In this document: piece by piece, positions 1 to 7,242 of the stretch
How positions within the stretch are numbered: position 1 is the first letter of the stretch
Layout of the letters: every line of letters begins with the position of its first letter
Assembly: GCA_964657885.1 (NCBI GenBank)
Contig: CAZZWO010000047.1
Location: 1-16,601 of the forward strand
From: BOG-908 sp964657885
GTDB lineage: Bacteria > Pseudomonadota > Alphaproteobacteria > Acetobacterales > Acetobacteraceae
DNA length: 16,601 nucleotides
Direction of reading: 5' to 3'
The notes under the pieces: generated by a model
Seen by the model: only the letters and a program-made list of their open reading frames with translations
Databases searched by the model: none
What the model was told of the DNA's origin: nothing
Made by a program: the position numbers and the translations under genes

Positions 1-812
<812 letters not shown>

Positions 813-820
813 TAAGGTAG

Positions 821-834
821 AACGCGTTAGCGTT
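821..834 (+). repeat. Small hairpin between mreB and mreC
   Basis: AACGC (821-825) and GCGTT (830-834) are perfect inverted repeats around a 4-base loop, GTTA, nine bases after the mreB stop. There is no T-run after it, so it is unlikely to be a full terminator. It could be a processing or mRNA-stability element that tunes mreB relative to mreCD, or chance. Confidence 0.3.
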
Positions 835-885
835 GAAGGATGAACCGGCACGTTCCCGGCCGGTGTCCGGCGAAAGGCAGGCCGC

Positions 886-1821
886 GTGATCAGGCTTTCC
901 ATCCAGGCCCGCCAGGCGTTGGCGCGCCTCACTCTGCCGGTGCTGATCGTCGCGTCCCTGGCGCTGATGCTGCTGGGGCGGGCGACGCCGCTGGTGCCCG
1001 AACGGGCGCGCGTCACCCTGTCGGACGCCCTGGCGCCGATCTACGCGGTGGTCGATGTGCCGCTGCGCACGGTGCGCGGCGTGATCCGCGCCACCAGCGA
1101 GACGGTGTCCCTGCGGCGGGACAATGAACGGCTCCGGCTGGAAAACGAGCGCCTCCGCCACTGGTACGACGTGGCCATGGCGCTGGATGCCGAGAACGCC
1201 ACGCTGAAGGACAACCTGCACTGGGTGCCCGACCCGAAGCTGAGCTTCGTGACCGCCCGCGTGGTGGCCGATGCGGGCGGGGTGTATGCGCGGTCGGTGC
1301 TGCTGTCGGTCGGGCCGAACAGCGACATCAGGCGGGGCGAGGTGGCGCTCGATGCGGCGGGGCTCGCCGGCCGGGTGACCGAGATCGGCGCCCGCAGCGC
1401 GCGCGTGCTGCTGATCACCGACATGAACAGCCGCATCCCGGTGCTGCTGGAACACAGCCGCGCCCGCGCCATCCTGGCCGGGGCCAACGCGCCGAACCCG
1501 CGGCTGCTGTACGTGCAGGACGGCATCCACCCGCAGGAGGGCGAACGGGTGGTGACCTCGGCCGAGGCGAACGCTTTTCCGGCCGGCCTGCTGATCGGGA
1601 CGGTGCATTACGGACCGGCCGGGCAGATGGAAGTGGCGCCCGCCGCCGACCTCGGCCGGCTGGAAGTGGTGCGCATCTTCGATTACGGCCTCGGCGGGAT
1701 CGTGCCGCCCGAAACGCCCGGGCGCGCGGCCGTGCCGTCCGGCCAGTCGAATGCCGGCGTCCCGGCTGGCGGTGTGAACGCTGGTGCGGCGAAAGCCGGC
1801 GATGCGCAGGGCGGGCGATAG
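886..1821 (+). CDS. mreC: Rod-shape-determining protein MreC
   Basis: MreC is a bitopic inner-membrane protein that links cytoplasmic MreB to periplasmic PBP2 and activates it. The 311-residue product has a short basic N-terminus, one membrane helix at about residues 15-31 (LPVLIVASLALMLLG), a heptad-rich coiled coil at about 68-110 (DNERLRLENERLRHW) and the MreC beta-barrel region at about 120-265 (ARVVADAGGVYARSVLLSVG, then GLAGRVTEIG and RVLLITDMNSRIPV). The tail after about 275 is Pro/Gly/Ala-rich and probably disordered. The start is GTG at 886, with a purine stretch (GAAAGG) shortly upstream; no better in-frame start precedes the membrane helix. mreD follows after 25 bp. Confidence 0.95.
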   Translation: MIRLSIQARQALARLTLPVLIVASLALMLLGRATPLVPERARVTLSDALAPIYAVVDVPLRTVRGVIRATSETVSLRRDNERLRLENERLRHWYDVAMALDAENATLKDNLHWVPDPKLSFVTARVVADAGGVYARSVLLSVGPNSDIRRGEVALDAAGLAGRVTEIGARSARVLLITDMNSRIPVLLEHSRARAILAGANAPNPRLLYVQDGIHPQEGERVVTSAEANAFPAGLLIGTVHYGPAGQMEVAPAADLGRLEVVRIFDYGLGGIVPPETPGRAAVPSGQSNAGVPAGGVNAGAAKAGDAQGGR

Positions 1822-1846
1822 GCGCTTGACGGGCCGAGGTTGAGTT

Positions 1847-2395
1847 TTGGACCGGCAACCGGGCATCAGGCCGCGGCTCGGCCTCTGGCACCGGCTGGAT
1901 GTGGCGTCGCGCTATGCGTTTCCCGGCCTGCAGACGGTGTTCGTGCTGCTGGCCTTGTCGGCGCCGCTGGGCGTGCCGGGGCAGGCGCAACTGCAGCCGG
2001 CATGGGCAATGGCCAGCGTGTATTTCTGGTCGTTGTACCGCCCTGCCTCGATGCCTGCCCTGCTGGTTTTCGTGCTCGGGCTGCTGCTGGACCTCCTCGC
2101 ACAGGGACCCGTGGGCATCCAGGTGCTGGTGCTGCTGCTGATCCACGCGACGGTGCTGAAGGCGCGGCGGCCGCTGACCCGCAGCGGTTTCGCGATCGTC
2201 TGGCTGGTGTTCTGCGGCGTGGCCACGGCGGGCGTGCTGCTGGAATGGCTGCTCGTCTGCCTGCTGACCTGGCGCGCCGTGCCCCCCTGGCCCGGCCTGT
2301 TCGAATGGGGTGTCGGCGTCGGCGCGTACCCGCTGATAGCCTCGTATCTGATCCGGCTCCACCGGGGTCTGGCCGCGCCGGAGCGCGCCAGCTAA
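1847..2395 (+). CDS. mreD: Rod-shape-determining protein MreD
   Basis: MreD is a polytopic inner-membrane subunit of the elongasome. The 182-residue product is very hydrophobic, with about five membrane segments (near residues 28-45, 70-88, 92-106, 114-137 and 152-170), and carries the family-like LVFVLGLLLDLLAQGPVG segment. Identification rests on size, topology and position between mreC and mrdA, since MreD sequences are poorly conserved. The start is TTG at 1847, preceded by GAGG at a workable spacing; a GTG a few codons before the first membrane helix (giving ASRYAFPGLQT) is an alternative. The other-frame ORF over the same bases lacks membrane character and is a shadow. Confidence 0.9.
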   Translation: MDRQPGIRPRLGLWHRLDVASRYAFPGLQTVFVLLALSAPLGVPGQAQLQPAWAMASVYFWSLYRPASMPALLVFVLGLLLDLLAQGPVGIQVLVLLLIHATVLKARRPLTRSGFAIVWLVFCGVATAGVLLEWLLVCLLTWRAVPPWPGLFEWGVGVGAYPLIASYLIRLHRGLAAPERAS

Positions 2396-2427
2396 CTCTG
2401 TAGCATGGCCGCAACGCAGCAAGCCGC

Positions 2428-4287
2428 ATGAAGCAGGAGGGCACCAGGAACGGGGTGTTCACCCGGCGTGCGCTGCTGCTGATGGCGGGGCAGATCGCAG
2501 CACTCGGCGCACTGGGCGTGAAGCTGTATCGCGTGCAGGTCGAGCAGGGCGCGAAATACGCGACCCTGGCCGAGAGCAACCGCATCAGCGCCCGGCTTAT
2601 CGCCCCGCCACGCGGCCGCATCATCGACCGCTTCGGCCAGGTGCTGGCCGGCAACACGCTGAACTGGCGGGCGCTGATCCTGGCCGAGGAAACCACCGAC
2701 GTGCCGGCGACACTCGCCGCCTTCGACCGCCTGGTGCCGCTGGAGGATCATGACCGCGCACGCATCGAGCGTGACCTGAAGCACAACCGGCGGTTCATCC
2801 CGGTGACGCTGAAGGAGTTCCTCGACTGGGACCAGATGGCGCGGATCGAGGTGAACGCGCCCGACCTGCCCGGCGTGTTCGTCGATGTGGGCACCACCCG
2901 CCACTACCCGTTCGGCCCGGACCTGGCGCACATCGTCGGCTACGTGGCACCGCCCAGCGACGCCGACCTCGGCGACGACCCGGTGCTGGCGCTGCCCGGC
3001 GTGCGGGTGGGCCGCGCCGGCATCGAGCAGTTCCACGAGGAGGAACTGCGCGGCGAGGCCGGCGAGGTGCAGATGGAGGTCAACGCGGTCGGCCGGATCA
3101 TCCGCGAGCTGGACCGGACCGAAGGCACCCAGGGCGACGAGGTCGGCCTGACCATCGACATCGGCCTGCAGCGCACCATTCTGACCCGGCTCGGCGACAT
3201 GGCCGCGAGTGCGGTGGTGATGGACTGCACCAACGGCGAGGTGCTGGCGATGACCACCACCCCGAGCTTCGACCCGGCGTTGTTCGACAGCGGCGTCAGC
3301 CAGGCCCAGTGGAACGAGTGGACGTCCGATCGCAAGACGCCGCTGATCAACAAGGCCACCGCCGGCGTCTATCCGCCAGGCTCCACCTTCAAGATGGCGG
3401 TAGGCCTGGCCGGGCTGCGCGCCGGGGTTATCACCGAAACCGACCGGATCAACTGCCCGGGCTTCATCGACCTCGGAGACACCCGTTTCCACTGCTGGAA
3501 GAAGCACGGCCACGGCTCGCTCGACCTGCATGGCGGGCTGAAACACTCGTGCGACGTGTTCTTCTACGAGGTTGCACGGCGCGCCGGCATCGATGCAGTG
3601 GCGCAGACGGCCAACGCGTTCAGCTTCGGCGTGGATACCGGCGTCGACCTGCCGGGCGCTCGCAAGGGGCTGATGCCGACGCAGGCCTGGCGGCGGCGGC
3701 ACGGCCACGCGTGGAACATCGGCGACACCATCAGCTGCGGCATCGGCCAGGGGTTCGTGCTGGCGACGCCGCTGCAACTGGCTACCTATGTCAGCCGGAT
3801 CGCGACCGGGCGGGCGGTGGTGCCGCATGTGACGCGGCTGATCGGCGGCGCGGCCCAGACCGGCGGGCGGCCCGAGGATTTCCCGTTGCTCGATGTGCCG
3901 GAACCGGCGTTGGCTGCGGTTCGCAGCGGCATGTTCGCCGTCGTGAACGAGGCGGGCGGCACCGCGCCGCACGCACGGCTGGGGCTGCCGGGCATGCAAC
4001 TGGCCGGCAAGACCGGGTCGAGCCAGGTGCGCCGGGTTAGCCGTTGGGCGCGCGAGCATGGCCATTTCAACAGCGCCAGCCTGCCCTGGGAATTCCGCCC
4101 GCACGCTTTGTTCGTCTGCTTCGCACCCTACGATGCGCCTCGCTATGCGGTGGCGGTTGTGGTCGAGCATGGCAATGCGGGCGCCGATGTGGCGGCCCCT
4201 CTGGCGCGCGACATCATGCGCGACACCATCGGCCGCGACCCTGCCGGAAGGCAGGTCGCCCCGGGCCAGGCGATTGCGGCCGATTGA
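2428..4287 (+). CDS. mrdA: Penicillin-binding protein 2, peptidoglycan transpeptidase MrdA
   Basis: PBP2 is the class B transpeptidase that cross-links peptidoglycan during lateral growth. The 619-residue protein has an N-terminal membrane anchor at about 14-34, a pedestal domain beginning with the class-B signature PPRGRIIDRFGQVLAGN (60-76), and a transpeptidase domain from about 245. All three catalytic motifs are present: STFK at 319-322 (nucleophile Ser319), SCD at 374-376 and KTG at 528-530. Length is close to the E. coli enzyme. It lies 32 bp after mreD, so is probably in the mre operon. There is no clear ribosome binding site before the ATG at 2428; an AGGAGG at 2435-2440 lies inside the reading frame and precedes an in-frame GTG at 2455, so a start nine codons later is possible. 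rodA does not follow. Confidence 0.96.
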   Translation: MKQEGTRNGVFTRRALLLMAGQIAALGALGVKLYRVQVEQGAKYATLAESNRISARLIAPPRGRIIDRFGQVLAGNTLNWRALILAEETTDVPATLAAFDRLVPLEDHDRARIERDLKHNRRFIPVTLKEFLDWDQMARIEVNAPDLPGVFVDVGTTRHYPFGPDLAHIVGYVAPPSDADLGDDPVLALPGVRVGRAGIEQFHEEELRGEAGEVQMEVNAVGRIIRELDRTEGTQGDEVGLTIDIGLQRTILTRLGDMAASAVVMDCTNGEVLAMTTTPSFDPALFDSGVSQAQWNEWTSDRKTPLINKATAGVYPPGSTFKMAVGLAGLRAGVITETDRINCPGFIDLGDTRFHCWKKHGHGSLDLHGGLKHSCDVFFYEVARRAGIDAVAQTANAFSFGVDTGVDLPGARKGLMPTQAWRRRHGHAWNIGDTISCGIGQGFVLATPLQLATYVSRIATGRAVVPHVTRLIGGAAQTGGRPEDFPLLDVPEPALAAVRSGMFAVVNEAGGTAPHARLGLPGMQLAGKTGSSQVRRVSRWAREHGHFNSASLPWEFRPHALFVCFAPYDAPRYAVAVVVEHGNAGADVAAPLARDIMRDTIGRDPAGRQVAPGQAIAAD

Positions 4288-4482
4288 ACCGATCCGTTAA
4301 TTGAATCGGGCCGACATCAATTACTCGTCGAGTATCTCGGGACGGCGCGTCAGTAACGATCCGTATTTAGAACGCCATCGTATGAGTTTGTTTTTCTGTT
4401 GATAACAGTAATTTGCGGGTTGCATTCGAATCACACTTAATTTACCCCTGCTTCGTCGGCCTATCACGATTAGGGGATCGGA
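4288..4482. other. AT-rich intergenic spacer after mrdA
   Basis: This 195-bp spacer has no credible gene. Positions 4381-4440 contain 20 G/C out of 60, far below the surrounding DNA. It holds a 13-base near-perfect palindrome (TACTCG-T-CGAGTA, 4322-4334), an 8-base direct repeat CGATCCGT at 4290-4297 and 4357-4364, and a weak hairpin (ACGAT 4356-4360 with ATCGT 4377-4381) followed by TTTGTTTTT at 4387-4395, which could act as a poor intrinsic terminator for mrdA. The AT-rich remainder is the likely promoter region for the secreted-protein gene, but I cannot pick out a convincing -35/-10 pair. Confidence 0.5.
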
Positions 4483-5007
4483 ATGAAAAGCGCATTGACA
4501 GCTGTCGCAATTTCTGTACTTGCGGCAATGCCAGCTTCTGCAGCGACCTTCCTTTATGTTGGGCAACCTCTGCAAGGGGTTGGAACCACCGGCTTCAAGA
4601 ATATCCGGTTACGGTTCACCATTCCGGGCACCATCAAGCCGAATTCGTCCTATTCCACGCAATTGCTGGGCGGGTACTACGACGGCGTGAATCGCCTTGT
4701 CGCGATATCCAATTATTTGTCTCGTGGGAAAAGCTTCGGCGGACAGCTGGACAGTTTCGTTTGGGTGACTTTCACCACCGATGCCGCCGGCAAGCCGAAC
4801 ACCTGGACGATCAAGGTGGATGCGTATTTCCAGGACGCCCTCGGTGCGGAAGGATACGAGCTCTACATCAACGGGCCAGGAAACGACTCCACCTGCCCGT
4901 TATCCGCTTGCGGTTACGACTCGCTGTACACGACGCTGCCGGAAACCTTGCAGATCGGATATAGTTTCGTTACGACTTCGTTCGGTACGCTGACGCAGAC
5001 GAGCTGA
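4483..5007 (+). CDS. Small secreted protein of unknown function
   Basis: I do not recognise this 174-residue protein. It has a clean Sec signal peptide: MKSA, a hydrophobic core, then AMPASA with predicted cleavage after Ala20, leaving about 154 mature residues. The mature part has no membrane helix and is rich in Thr, Ser, Gly, Tyr and alternating hydrophobic strands (IRLRFTIPG, SFVWVTFTTD, WTIKVDAYF), suggesting a beta-sandwich. Cys138 and Cys143 (STCPLSACG) could form a local disulfide. The style recalls secreted proteins of the PEP-CTERM type, but no PEP-CTERM anchor or other sorting tail is present. AGGGG lies a few bases before the ATG. It has its own AT-rich leader and a hairpin after it, so is probably a single-gene unit, possibly acquired by transfer. 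Confidence 0.8.
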   Translation: MKSALTAVAISVLAAMPASAATFLYVGQPLQGVGTTGFKNIRLRFTIPGTIKPNSSYSTQLLGGYYDGVNRLVAISNYLSRGKSFGGQLDSFVWVTFTTDAAGKPNTWTIKVDAYFQDALGAEGYELYINGPGNDSTCPLSACGYDSLYTTLPETLQIGYSFVTTSFGTLTQTS

Positions 5008-5032
5008 ACCGCGGCCGCTTTCATGACGCAAT

Positions 5033-5054
5033 CCGCAGGCGCGTGCGCTTGCGG
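5033..5054 (+). terminator. Candidate terminator hairpin after the secreted-protein gene
   Basis: CCGCAGGCGC (5033-5042) and GCGCTTGCGG (5045-5054) pair over up to ten positions with one G-T wobble; the innermost pairs must open to give a loop. It lies 25 bases after the stop of the secreted-protein gene and before the MaoC gene. The only T-run (5 Ts) is about 20 bases further on, so it is not a textbook Rho-independent terminator, but the stem is strong. Confidence 0.45.
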
Positions 5055-5083
5055 GTTGCGCGGAAGTTGGGCAGGTTTTTGCG

Positions 5084-5566
5084 ATGATCTACCTGGAAGA
5101 CATGGTCGAGGGCGAACGTCACACGCTCGGCCCGATCGAGGTTGTGCGTGAGGATGCGCTGGATTTCGCGCGCCGCTACGACCCGCAACCTTTCCATCTC
5201 GACGATGCGGCGGCAGCTGCCCATCCATTCTTCAAGAGACTTTCAATCAGCGGTTGGCAAACCTGTGCCTATGCGATGCGGCTCATGGTCGACGACATGA
5301 CAGCCCGCGGCGCGCAGTCGCTCGGGTCGCCGGGCATGGACAACATACGCTGGCTGAAACCGGTCTATCCGGGGGACCGCCTGACCCTGCATGCGGAGAC
5401 GATCGAGGTACGCCGGTCGCGCAGCAAGCCGCAGATGGGGTCGGTGAAGCGGCGCTGGGTGTTCGTCAACCAGGATGACGAGCCGGTGATGAGCATGGAG
5501 GGAACAGGACTTTTCGCGGCGCGCGGGCCAGCGGCCGGAGCAGCGGACGCGGCCGGGGCCATCTGA
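5084..5566 (+). CDS. MaoC-like hot-dog-fold dehydratase
   Basis: The 160-residue protein belongs to the MaoC/(R)-specific enoyl-CoA hydratase superfamily, which adds water to trans-2-enoyl-CoA thioesters. The hydratase motif is visible: Asp33 and His38 in RRYDPQPFHLDDAAA, followed by the typical ISGWQTCAYAMRLM segment (56-68) of the long helix. The second conserved block is GMDNIRWLKPVYPGDRLTLHAE (84-105), where WLKPVYPGD is a hallmark of the family. The substrate cannot be told from sequence. The last 15 residues are Ala/Gly-rich and likely disordered. The ATG at 5084 has AGG about nine bases upstream. It stands alone between a hairpin and the palindrome before the catalase gene, so a functional link to its neighbours is not shown. 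Confidence 0.9.
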   Translation: MIYLEDMVEGERHTLGPIEVVREDALDFARRYDPQPFHLDDAAAAAHPFFKRLSISGWQTCAYAMRLMVDDMTARGAQSLGSPGMDNIRWLKPVYPGDRLTLHAETIEVRRSRSKPQMGSVKRRWVFVNQDDEPVMSMEGTGLFAARGPAAGAADAAGAI

Positions 5567-5621
5567 CAGGCGGTCACGCTTTCGCGTTCCAAGGCATACC
5601 CGATCGGAAAACTGCGTTGAG

Positions 5622-5636
5622 CGGGTGGGCCACCCG
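5622..5636. promoter_or_regulatory. 15-bp palindrome upstream of the manganese catalase gene
   Basis: CGGGTGG and CCACCCG are perfect inverted repeats around a single central G. The site sits 37 bases before the catalase ATG and 56 bases after the MaoC stop. The one-base centre suits a dimeric-protein operator; as RNA it would form a five-pair stem with a five-base loop but with no T-run, making a terminator less likely. No regulator can be named. Confidence 0.35.
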
Positions 5637-5672
5637 GCCTGACACATTCCGACCGGATAAGGACGAAGCTCC

Positions 5673-6587
5673 ATGTTCATGCGCATCGACAAGCTGCAAG
5701 CCGCACTGCCGGAGCCGAAGAAGCCAGACCCCAACGCCGCAGCGGCCTTGCAGGAGTTGCTGGGCGGCAAGTACGGCGAGATGTCCACGCTCGGAAACTA
5801 CATGTTCCAGAGCTTCAACTTTCGCAGCAAGAGCAAGCTGCGGCCGTTCTACAGCCTGGTGGCAAGCATCACCGCCGAGGAGCTCGGCCATGTCGAGCTG
5901 GTGAGCAACGGCGTTGCGATGCTGAACAACGGCCCCGGCGACCCGACCGAAAATGTCGATATCAGCAAGACGCCGTTCGAGGCGATGCAGGATATCCGGC
6001 TGGCGAGCGCGTTCCTCTCGAACGGCGGCGGCGCCACGCCCGTCAATGCCAACGGTGCATCGTGGAACGTCGACATGGTGACCACGACGGGTAACGTCGT
6101 GATCGACCTGCTGCACAATTTTCACCTGGAGTGCGGCGCGCGCATCCACAAGCTGCGCGTTTACGAGACGATGACGGAACCGACGGGCCGCGAAGTGTGT
6201 GGCTACCTGCTGGTTCGCGGTTCGGTCCATGCGCACGCCTATGCGTTGGCGCTCAAGAAGATCACCGGTGTCGAAATCGAGAAGATGCTGCCGACGCCGA
6301 ACATAAATCTGAGCAAGATCCCCGAGTGTCAGAAATATCTGGACGAGGGCAGCCATCGCCGGCTGTATCGCTTCAGCCCGGACGACTATTCCGAGATGTC
6401 GGGAATCTGGGGTAACGGCGAAGTTGCGTTGCCGGGCGATCCGCCAGGCGAACTGGAAGTGGTGGACGGTCATCCCGAGGGCGGCAAGATTGCCGAGCTC
6501 GCCGGCAATTACGGCGCGTTCGCACCGGACTACGCGCCGGAGGAAATGTTCGAGATCGCGACCAAGCTGTACAAGAAGTCCCGCTAA
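5673..6587 (+). CDS. Manganese (non-haem) catalase
   Basis: This enzyme dismutates hydrogen peroxide using a dinuclear manganese centre in a four-helix ferritin-like bundle. The 304-residue protein is of family length. Expected metal ligands can be placed: Glu36 (KYGEMSTL), Glu70 and His73 (AEELGHVE), Glu153 (FHLECGARIHKLRVYE) and His186 in VRGSVHAHAYALAL. The start MFMRIDKLQ is typical; ATG at 5673 follows AAGGA with nine bases between, and the ATG two codons later is less favoured by that spacing. The C-terminal 60 residues form the usual extended tail. It is probably a single gene; the inverted repeat flanking the assembly gap right after the stop may be its terminator. Confidence 0.96.
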   Translation: MFMRIDKLQAALPEPKKPDPNAAAALQELLGGKYGEMSTLGNYMFQSFNFRSKSKLRPFYSLVASITAEELGHVELVSNGVAMLNNGPGDPTENVDISKTPFEAMQDIRLASAFLSNGGGATPVNANGASWNVDMVTTTGNVVIDLLHNFHLECGARIHKLRVYETMTEPTGREVCGYLLVRGSVHAHAYALALKKITGVEIEKMLPTPNINLSKIPECQKYLDEGSHRRLYRFSPDDYSEMSGIWGNGEVALPGDPPGELEVVDGHPEGGKIAELAGNYGAFAPDYAPEEMFEIATKLYKKSR

Positions 6588-6620
6588 ACCCGTTGCGGNN
6601 NNNNNNNNGACCACACGGGT
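6588..6620 (+). terminator. Inverted repeat spanning the assembly gap (possible catalase terminator)
   Basis: ACCCGT (6588-6593), immediately after the catalase stop codon, is matched by ACGGGT (6615-6620) on the other side of the N-run. The flanking TGCGG and CCAC can partly extend the pairing. A strong hairpin at this place would explain both a terminator between convergent genes (catalase + and membrane protein -) and a break in the assembly. The missing bases make this uncertain. Confidence 0.3.
6599..6608. other. Assembly gap (10 Ns)
   Basis: Ten consecutive Ns join two contigs. Ten is likely a placeholder length, so the true distance and any missing sequence between the manganese catalase gene and the sel region are unknown. 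No coding frame needs to cross it: the catalase ends at 6587 and the membrane protein on the other strand ends at 6633. Confidence 0.95.
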
Positions 6621-6632
6621 CCGCGGCGCGTC

Positions 6633-6995
6633 CTAACGGTTCGACGGTCCGTTCGTCTCGACGGTCCTCAAATGTTCCACCAGCACGTGCGACACCAGGT
6701 TGATGCCGACGCCGCCGAACAACAGCGGTAGCAGGTAAAGCGCCACGGTGAACTCGGATGCGAAAACCTTGTCGTCCAGCAAGGATGGCGTCGCGAGCGC
6801 CATGCCTTTCAAGCGGCGCAGCAGGAAGACATCGGCGCCGGACAGCAGGATCAACGCGATGGCAAAGCAGCCGACCGCCCAGCGGCTGATCGACCGTGTG
6901 CGGATCAGGAAAACATAGATCGAGACCGGCAGCACGATCGACGTGATGACGAGCGCCAGGAATTCCGCCTCGTAGAACACGCTGTCGTTCAACAC
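6633..6995 (-). CDS. Three-helix membrane protein of unknown function downstream of selC
   Basis: I do not recognise a named family. The product is about 120 residues with three membrane segments at about 11-31 (EFLALVITSIVLPVSIYVFLI), 40-58 and 82-105, a short basic loop (RTRSISRW) after the first, and a polar C-terminal tail. The open frame extends upstream through the tRNA-Sec gene, which cannot be coding, so the start must lie after it: GTG at 6995 or the next codon, TTG at 6992, preceded by GGAAAGGG, a good ribosome binding site at a spacing that slightly favours the TTG. The gene begins about 40 bp after the selC 3' end on the same strand and could be read from the sel operon. A role in selenium handling would be pure guesswork. 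Confidence 0.75.
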   Translation of the reverse strand: MLNDSVFYEAEFLALVITSIVLPVSIYVFLIRTRSISRWAVGCFAIALILLSGADVFLLRRLKGMALATPSLLDDKVFASEFTVALYLLPLLFGGVGINLVSHVLVEHLRTVETNGPSNR

Positions 6996-7035
6996 AGGCC
7001 CTTTCCAGACAACCGTGCAAAATGGCTCGGGAGAT

Positions 7036-7128
7036 TGGCGGAGGCGGATGGGAATCGAACCCACCGCCCGCTTTTGGCGGGCCGCTGGTTTTGAAGACCA
7101 GGGGGGCCACCAGACCCCAATCGCCTCC
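7036..7128 (-). tRNA. selC: tRNA-Sec (anticodon TCA)
   Basis: Read on the - strand this is a 93-base tRNA of selenocysteine type. The acceptor stem is GGAGGCGA paired with CCGCCTCC (eighth pair A-C mismatched), the D arm has six pairs (GGGGTC/GGCCCC) with a four-base loop, and the anticodon arm CTGGT-CTTCAAA-ACCAG carries TCA. A long variable arm follows (GCCCGC-CAAAA-GCGGGC, six perfect pairs), then the T arm GTGGG-TTCGATT-CCCAT. The discriminator is G and the 3' CCA is encoded. The 8-plus-5 acceptor/T arrangement, six-pair D stem and long variable arm separate it from a UGA suppressor or tRNA-Ser. It lies just downstream of selB and with it supplies the UGA decoding machinery. Confidence 0.97.
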
Positions 7129-7242
7129 TGGAGACCGTTCGATAACGCCACTACTGCGGCCATCAGAAGCATTGTTTTGCGCTTCCGGTGCTCTCGGCTA
7201 GCGGCCGCTCCTCGCCGGTACGTAGCGCATTCTCAGCCAGTC
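7129..7242 (-). other. Spacer between selB and selC
   Basis: This 114-bp spacer has no gene. It contains a 10-base palindrome AGCGGCCGCT (7200-7209) and a small inverted repeat GAAGC/GCTTC (7166-7170 and 7181-7185) with a ten-base loop. No clear terminator or promoter is seen, so selC may be processed from the selAB transcript. Confidence 0.4.

Noticed and set aside
1840..2403. An alternative 187-codon frame overlapping mreD on the same strand
   Set aside because: It has an Arg/Gly/Ala-rich, non-membrane product, while the frame at 1847 gives the expected polytopic MreD.
2392..4170. A 592-codon open frame antisense to mrdA
   Set aside because: mrdA has all catalytic motifs on the other strand. 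The antisense product is His/Gln/Arg/Ala-rich with no recognisable domain.
5567..5672. EcfG-type general stress promoter (GGAAC-N16/17-CGTT) upstream of the catalase
   Set aside because: GGAA and CGTT occur but at far too short a spacing. No proper match was found by eye.
7036..7128. selC as an integration site of a genomic island
   Set aside because: tRNA-Sec genes are known island targets, but I saw no integrase and no second copy of the tRNA 3' end in the window.
6996..7172. Upstream extension of the membrane protein frame through selC
   Set aside because: The extension would translate the tRNA-Sec gene. Starts after the tRNA with a good ribosome binding site are available.
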